Below, piece by piece: positions 30,590-36,027 of a stretch of 36,027 nucleotides of DNA. Made by a program: the position numbers and the translations under genes. Within the stretch, counting starts at the first letter, position 1. Each line of letters begins with the position of its first letter. The notes under the pieces are model-generated. The model saw only the letters and a program-made list of their open reading frames with translations. It was not told the origin of the DNA and searched no databases. Source of the DNA: an uncultured Pelagibacteraceae bacterium (GTDB taxonomy: Bacteria; Pseudomonadota; Alphaproteobacteria; Pelagibacterales; Pelagibacteraceae); contig CACGNF010000008.1 in the NCBI GenBank assembly GCA_902574345.1, positions 1-36,027 of the forward strand, written 5' to 3'.

Positions 30590-31343
30590 TTCACATTGTC
30601 ATCTAGATCATGAGCCATTATTTAGTGATCTTAAAAATGTTATACAGCGATCAAAAGAAATTGGTGTTAAAAAATTATTAACAATCTCCACATCTGTAGA
30701 AAGCTTTTCCAGAGTTAAAGACATTGTAAATAAAGATGAAATTATATTTGGTACAATTGGAATTCACCCGCATGAAGCAGACAAAAATAACGTCAACTCA
30801 GAATTTTTTACAAAAAATTTAGAAGAAAATAAAAAAATTATTGGTGTAGGGGAAACTGGTCTCGATTTTTATTATGACAATTCAGATAGAGATAAACAGA
30901 TAGAAAGTTTCAGAATACACATTAAAGCTGCCTTGAAAGCAAACATCCCATTAATTATTCATTCAAGAAATGCTGAAGAAAAAACTTACGAAGTATTAAA
31001 TGAATATAAAGATGAAAAGTTAAAAATTTTGATGCATTGCTTCACAGGATCCAAGAAATTTGCAGAAAAGCTTTTAAGATTTAATTCTTATTTTTCTGCA
31101 AGTGGTATTATCACTTTTAAAAATTCTGTTGATCTTCAAAATACATTTAAGTCTCTTCCACTAGATAGAATTCTTATTGAAACAGATAGTCCTTTTTTAG
31201 CTCCAGTGCCAAATCGAGGAAAAAAAAATGAACCATCATTTATAGATTTTACTGCAGCCAAACTTGCAGAAATAAAGGGCATTGAAAAATCTGAACTTAT
31301 CAAAATTACCACTAATAATTTTAATAATCTTTTTTTTAATTAA
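30582..31343 (+). CDS. tatD: TatD family hydrolase
   Basis: IDSHCHLDH, IGIHPHEAD, GETGLDFYY, IIHSRNAEE, MHCFTGS, ETDSPFLAPVP. Confidence 0.95.
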   Translation: MIDSHCHLDHEPLFSDLKNVIQRSKEIGVKKLLTISTSVESFSRVKDIVNKDEIIFGTIGIHPHEADKNNVNSEFFTKNLEENKKIIGVGETGLDFYYDNSDRDKQIESFRIHIKAALKANIPLIIHSRNAEEKTYEVLNEYKDEKLKILMHCFTGSKKFAEKLLRFNSYFSASGIITFKNSVDLQNTFKSLPLDRILIETDSPFLAPVPNRGKKNEPSFIDFTAAKLAEIKGIEKSELIKITTNNFNNLFFN

Positions 31344-31349
31344 AATTAT

Positions 31350-32120
31350 ATGAAGTTTATAATACTTGGTTGTGGTAGTTCAATGGGTGTACCAAGACCA
31401 GATGGCTTTTTTGGTAATTGTGATCCTAAAATCAAGAAGAATTATAGAACACGATGTTCTGCACTATTAAAAACTTCTAATCAAAACATATTGATTGATA
31501 CTTCACCTGACTTACGTCAACAATTATTAAGACATAAAATTAAAAAAATAGATAAAGTGCTTTTTTCACATATGCATGGAGATCAAACTCATGGAATTAA
31601 TGATTTAAGAGCTTTTTATATGAATACCAAAAAACAAATTAATGTTTATGCAGATCCGTTTACATCTAAATATTTGAAAAAAACTTTTTCATATGTATTC
31701 AAGAGTTTCTCAAGAGAATATCCCGCCACATTAAAATTGCATAAATTACCTAAAATTTTTTTTACATCTAATAATAAAAAAAAAATTTCTGTTAAATCAA
31801 TTAAAGTTGAACACGGAAAAGTTAAATCTAATTGCTTTATAATTGATAAGAAACTGGCTTATATAAGCGATGTAAGTAAAATTTACACTAAAGATTTCAG
31901 ATATTTCAAAAATTTGAAGTTTTTAGTCATAGATTGTCTTTGGTATAATTACCATCCATCACATTTTAATTTAGAGACCTCTCTTTCTATAATTAGAAAG
32001 TTCAAACCTAAAAAAGCTATTTTAACCAATTTATCTCCAGTATTAGATTACAAAGTTCTGATGAAAATTTTACCAAAAAACACAATACCTGCTTTTGATG
32101 GGCTTACTCTAAATTTATAA
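31350..32120 (+). CDS. PhnP-like metallo-beta-lactamase-fold protein with altered metal ligands
   Basis: LGCGSSMGVPRPDGFFGNCDP, SHMHGDQTHGINDLRAFY, YHPSHFNLETSLSIIRKFKPKKAILTNLSPVLDY; downstream of tatD as in other alphaproteobacteria. Confidence 0.92.
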   Translation: MKFIILGCGSSMGVPRPDGFFGNCDPKIKKNYRTRCSALLKTSNQNILIDTSPDLRQQLLRHKIKKIDKVLFSHMHGDQTHGINDLRAFYMNTKKQINVYADPFTSKYLKKTFSYVFKSFSREYPATLKLHKLPKIFFTSNNKKKISVKSIKVEHGKVKSNCFIIDKKLAYISDVSKIYTKDFRYFKNLKFLVIDCLWYNYHPSHFNLETSLSIIRKFKPKKAILTNLSPVLDYKVLMKILPKNTIPAFDGLTLNL

Positions 32121-32660
32121 AATACTCTCTATTTTATTAATTATTTTATTTGATAATGGTTTAGTGAAAGAGGAAAATGTATCCTCAATTTTTCCCTCTT
32201 TGTTTATTAAAATCTTATGAAAATTCCACTTTGGTACTGCTGAGTTACCATGATTAGTTTTAGCCCATTTAAATAACTCATGTGCATTATTTCCTTTTAC
32301 CTCAGTAATAGCTGAAAGTGGAAAGGTGATATTAAAATTTACTTCACAAAATTCTTTAACTTCTGAGTTTTTATTTTTCTCTTGATTAAATGAATTTGAC
32401 GGTACAGCAAGAACAATTAAACCCTTACTTTTATATTTATCCCAAAGAATTTGAAGTTCTTCATATTGATTTGTAAATCCACAATAACTTGCCGTATTTA
32501 CGATTAATATTGCATTATTTTTAAAATCACTAAAATTTATTATATCGCCCGATATGCTCTCAATATTTAGATCAAAAAAAGTTTTTTCATAATTTGCGAT
32601 AGCTGAACTTTTAAAAAAAAACATAATTATTGTAAAACCTAATATAAATTTTTTTGTCAT
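32115..32660 (-). CDS. Glutathione peroxidase (Cys-type), predicted exported
   Basis: ILIVNTASYCGFTNQYEELQ, VPSNSFNQE, PKWNFHKILIN; N-terminal signal peptide. Confidence 0.92.
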   Translation of the reverse strand: MTKKFILGFTIIMFFFKSSAIANYEKTFFDLNIESISGDIINFSDFKNNAILIVNTASYCGFTNQYEELQILWDKYKSKGLIVLAVPSNSFNQEKNKNSEVKEFCEVNFNITFPLSAITEVKGNNAHELFKWAKTNHGNSAVPKWNFHKILINKEGKIEDTFSSFTKPLSNKIINKIESIL

Positions 32661-33829
32661 TTATTAGGTGTAAGTAGTATTAAGAAGTAACCAAATAAAG
32701 TGGATAAAAGTGACCCAGTCAGTACTCCTATTTTTACACCATCCATATACTGCATATTCTCAACAAAAGCTAAATTTCCAACAAAAAGACTCATTGTGAA
32801 ACCAATACCCGTTAGAACACCCACGCCATAAAAGTTATACCAATTTGAATTGTTCGGCATTTGAGCAATTTTTGTTTTAATTGATACATATGAAAATACA
32901 AACACACCTAATTGTTTACCTACAAATAATCCTAATAAAATTCCAAGTGGCACTTTGTCTAACAAAGAACTAAAAGATAAGCCCTCTAGAGATACTCCAG
33001 CATTGGCAAAAGCAAATAAAGGCATAATACCAAAAGCTACGTAGGGACTTATTGCATGTTCAACTTTGATTAATAAAGAAAAATCTTTTTCTTTCTTTCG
33101 GTGAGGTATGGTCATGGCTAATAAAACTCCAGCAATAGTAGCGTGAATACCTGAATTATGTGTAAAGTCCCACAGAAATATACCTACAACCAAGTAAGGT
33201 AAAAATTTTTTTATATTAAATTTATTTATTACTAACAGGACAATAAAAGCTAACAGCATAAGCGTTAAGTATTTAATACTTAAGTCACCTGAATAAAATA
33301 AAGCAATGATAACAATCGCTCCTAAGTCATCAATAATTGCTAAAGCGGTTAAAAAAACTTTCAGAGATAATGGTACTCTCTTTCCCAATAGAGATAATAC
33401 ACCAAGTGAGAAAGCAATATCAGTGGCTGAGGGAATAGCCCATCCATTCATAGTTTCGCTATCACCAAAGTTTATAAATACATAAAACAATGCAGGGACT
33501 AACATCCCACCAACAGCAGCAATTATTGGAAGTAAAGCTTGTTTTATATTTGAAAGCTCTCCTTGTAAAAATTCTCTTTTTATTTCTAAAGTGACAAAGA
33601 AAAAAAATATTGCCATTAAGGCGTCATTAATCCAATGTAAAACAGATAATTTTAACCCAAAGTTGTTAATACCTATAAATAAATAATTGTTTAAAGTTGA
33701 AAAATATAAATCAGATAAATTAGAGTTACTGATTATTAATGCAATTATAGCCGCAAATAGCAAAACTAAACCGCTAGCTGATTCAAGTTTAAAAAACCAT
33801 TTAAAAGGTTTAGATAAGTTGTTAATCAT
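32657..33829 (-). CDS. nhaA: Na+/H+ antiporter NhaA
   Basis: ATDIAFSLGVLSLLG, LTALAIIDDLGAIVIIALFYS, HATIAGVLLAMTIP, GVGVLTGIGFTMSLFVGNLAF. Confidence 0.97.
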   Translation of the reverse strand: MINNLSKPFKWFFKLESASGLVLLFAAIIALIISNSNLSDLYFSTLNNYLFIGINNFGLKLSVLHWINDALMAIFFFFVTLEIKREFLQGELSNIKQALLPIIAAVGGMLVPALFYVFINFGDSETMNGWAIPSATDIAFSLGVLSLLGKRVPLSLKVFLTALAIIDDLGAIVIIALFYSGDLSIKYLTLMLLAFIVLLVINKFNIKKFLPYLVVGIFLWDFTHNSGIHATIAGVLLAMTIPHRKKEKDFSLLIKVEHAISPYVAFGIMPLFAFANAGVSLEGLSFSSLLDKVPLGILLGLFVGKQLGVFVFSYVSIKTKIAQMPNNSNWYNFYGVGVLTGIGFTMSLFVGNLAFVENMQYMDGVKIGVLTGSLLSTLFGYFLILLTPNK

Positions 33830-33831
33830 GA

Positions 33832-34305
33832 TTAAATTAAGTCTTTAATAAATAATTCTATATCTTTCAATGTTTCAAAAAGGTTAAACATAATAAGTTC
33901 AAGACCTGGGAAGAATTGATATAAAAATGTGTTAAAAGTATCTATTAGTATTAATATTGCAATAAAAGAGATCAATAATACTATTAAATAGGAAAGAAAT
34001 TTTAAAAAAGACAGGCTTTTTTTTGGTTTATATTTTGTTATCTCATAATTTTTTTTATCATCTATTTCAGAATAACTTTGATTTATTACAGGATCGGGCG
34101 ATTGTTTTTTTTTAAACGATTTAGGTGAGTTAATTGGTAATTCGTTTTCAATAATTAAATCTTTTTGATTTTCATTTTCTAAATTCTCTGGTTTATAAAA
34201 CCAAATTTTATCACATGATCCACATTTGATAGTTCTACCAGATGCTGGGATCAATTCAGGGCTAACCTCAAATTTTTTTTCTCCACAAATGCACTCGATA
34301 ATCAT
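33832..34305 (-). CDS. Zinc-ribbon (MJ0042-like) membrane protein
   Basis: MIIECICGEKKFEVSPELIPASGRTIKCGSCDKIWFY, then a TM helix LSYLIVLLISFIAILILI. Confidence 0.8.
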   Translation of the reverse strand: MIIECICGEKKFEVSPELIPASGRTIKCGSCDKIWFYKPENLENENQKDLIIENELPINSPKSFKKKQSPDPVINQSYSEIDDKKNYEITKYKPKKSLSFLKFLSYLIVLLISFIAILILIDTFNTFLYQFFPGLELIMFNLFETLKDIELFIKDLI

Positions 34306-34360
34306 GCCGATTTTATATCAGATTCTTAAAAAATTACCTTTATTTTACTATCTTTACTCA

Positions 34361-34388
34361 TTGAAAAAATTAGGAACTTCTGTATTAG
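34361..34388 (+). promoter_or_regulatory. Candidate promoter for tRNA-Pro (TTGAAA-N16-TATTAG)
   Basis: TTGAAA 34361-34366, 16-bp spacer, TATTAG 34383-34388, 9 nt before the tRNA; same architecture as the tRNA-Lys promoter. Confidence 0.45.
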
Positions 34389-34397
34389 TACACCATC

Positions 34398-34474
<77 letters not shown>

Positions 34475-34479
34475 TTGAT

Positions 34480-34761
34480 ATGAAAAAAGCAAAAATTTAC
34501 ATACCTAATAAAAGTGCAATGCAATCTGGTTTAGGAAAACTTGATAAATGGATACTTGAATTTGAAACTAATGATCCAACAAAAAATCCTTTAATGGGAT
34601 GGGAAAGTTCTAATGATACGTATACTGAGTTGAAATTAGAATTTTCAACCAAAGAATTAGCAATAAATTATGCAAAGAAGAAAAAAATTGATTATGAACT
34701 AATTGAGCCAAAAAAAAGAAAAATAGTAAAAAAATCCTACGCAGATAATTTTTTAAAATAG
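34480..34761 (+). CDS. NADH dehydrogenase accessory subunit, ETC complex I NDUFS4-like family
   Basis: KIYIPNKSAMQSGLGKLDKWILEFE...NPLMGWESSNDTYTELKLEFSTKELAINYAKK. Confidence 0.88.
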   Translation: MKKAKIYIPNKSAMQSGLGKLDKWILEFETNDPTKNPLMGWESSNDTYTELKLEFSTKELAINYAKKKKIDYELIEPKKRKIVKKSYADNFLK

Positions 34762-34768
34762 ATAAATA

Positions 34769-35761
34769 ATGTTTAAATTTTTTACAGATAGAAGATGGTA
34801 TTTATGGAGTATAGGTGGAACGTTACTGATTTTAATGGCTACTTGGTATCAGGTTCAACTTGATGTGAGAATTAATGAATGGTTTGGTGAATTTTACGAT
34901 ACTTTACAAAAAGCCCTCACTAATCCTAACTCTGTATCTGAAAAAGAATTTATCGCGTATCTTTTTACATTTGCTAAAATTGCAGCGGTATACATTTTAG
35001 TAGTTATTTTTAGTGATTATTTTACCAGCCACTGGACATTTAGATGGAGAACTGCAATGGCAGATTTTTATCATGACAAATGGAATGATGCCTCTTCAAT
35101 AGAAGGAGCATCTCAAAGAGTTCAAGAGGACACTCTTAAATTTGCTAGAATAATGGAAGGGCTAGGGGCTGAATTACTTAGAAGTGTAATGACATTGATT
35201 GCTTTTACTCCAATTTTATGGGGCTTATCAAAAAGTATTACAGTTTTACCATGGATTGGTGAAGTTGAACATGCTTTAGTTTGGGTCGCGATTATATCAG
35301 CACTGGGTGGAACAATATTATTGGCCAGTGTAGGAATTAAACTTCCTGGCATTGAATATGATATTCAAAAAGAAGAGGCAGCATATAGGAAAGAATTAGT
35401 TTTAGGAGAGGATTTTAAAGAAAGTGCACAACCTGCAAAAATTACAGATCTTTATGGGGGTGTTAGAAAAATTCATTATAAGATGTATTTTCATTACCTT
35501 TACTTTAACGCAGTTAAATGGAGTTACTTACAAGGTATGGTAATTGTCCCATATTTAGCATTGGCACCAACGATTGTAACTGGTGCAATAACACTTGGTT
35601 TTGTTCAACAAATTATAAGAGCTTTTGGTCGAGTTGAAACATCATTGCAATATTTAGTTAGAAGCTGGCCAATTATTGTTGAGCTAATTTCAGTTTGGAA
35701 AAGATTGAGAGAATTTGAATCAAAATTAGAAAAAAACATATCTATTGAAACTGCAAAATAA
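34769..35761 (+). CDS. SbmA/BacA-like peptide transporter family protein
   Basis: RINEWFGEFYDTLQKAL, EGASQRVQEDTLKFARIMEGLG, VGIKLPGIEYDIQKEEAAYRKELVLGED, YFHYLYFN resemble SbmA/BacA. Confidence 0.9.
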   Translation: MFKFFTDRRWYLWSIGGTLLILMATWYQVQLDVRINEWFGEFYDTLQKALTNPNSVSEKEFIAYLFTFAKIAAVYILVVIFSDYFTSHWTFRWRTAMADFYHDKWNDASSIEGASQRVQEDTLKFARIMEGLGAELLRSVMTLIAFTPILWGLSKSITVLPWIGEVEHALVWVAIISALGGTILLASVGIKLPGIEYDIQKEEAAYRKELVLGEDFKESAQPAKITDLYGGVRKIHYKMYFHYLYFNAVKWSYLQGMVIVPYLALAPTIVTGAITLGFVQQIIRAFGRVETSLQYLVRSWPIIVELISVWKRLREFESKLEKNISIETAK

Positions 35762-36027
35762 TGTCATTAGACAAAAAATTTGAAGACTTATTTTTAAATG
35801 TTTCAATCAAAGCAGCCTTATCATCTTACCATTTTGTTGGAAAAAAAGATAAAATAGCAGCTGATAAATCGGCTGTAGATGCAATGAGAAATAAACTTAA
35901 TGAAATAGAAATGAGGGGAAAGGTGGTTATAGGAGAAGGAGAGCTAGATGAAGCTCCTATGCTTTATATTGGAGAAACTTTAGGTACCATGCATGGTCCT
36001 GAGTTAGATATTGCTGTGGATCCTTTA
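35761..36027 (+). CDS. glpX: Fructose-1,6-bisphosphatase class II (GlpX), 3' truncated by window edge
   Basis: My translation: MSLDKKFEDLFLNVSIKAALSSYHFVGKKDKIAADKSAVDAMRNKLNEIEMRGKVVIGEGELDEAPMLYIGETLGTMHGPELDIAVDPL. Not in the ORF track because it runs off the end. Confidence 0.93.
   Translation, partial: MSLDKKFEDLFLNVSIKAALSSYHFVGKKDKIAADKSAVDAMRNKLNEIEMRGKVVIGEGELDEAPMLYIGETLGTMHGPELDIAVDPL

Overview
AT-rich, very gene-dense chromosomal window. Gene order and protein character fit a streamlined alphaproteobacterium of SAR11/Pelagibacterales type; this placement is inferred, no search was run. It is mostly core genome: dgt(partial)-argS-(small membrane ORF)-nagZ-scpA-scpB-tatABC-serS-yajC-secDF, a PuuD-like membrane protein, uvrA and ssb (divergent), gyrA-coaD-PPIase-tgt, tRNA-Lys, an M48 lipoprotein, a DUF502 protein, recG, sdhE, tRNA-Ser, then rarD-like-mltB-rlpA-like-dac-tmk-holB-metG-tatD-MBL, gpx, nhaA, a zinc-ribbon protein, tRNA-Pro, an NDUFS4-like gene, an SbmA/BacA-like gene and glpX(partial). 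I see no CRISPR array, prophage, transposon, defence island or secondary-metabolite cluster. The best leads are inside apparently ordinary genes. Tgt has lost three of four canonical Zn ligands. The PhnP-like metallo-beta-lactamase-fold protein has lost two second-metal-site ligands (DH->DQ, LTH->LTN). The RlpA-like protein has a degenerate, probably non-catalytic DPBB domain but keeps its SPOR region. Secondary leads are a SPOR-less small membrane ORF between argS and nagZ, a 25-aa membrane microprotein candidate, apparent gene-loss junctions, and convergent genes with overlapping stop codons.
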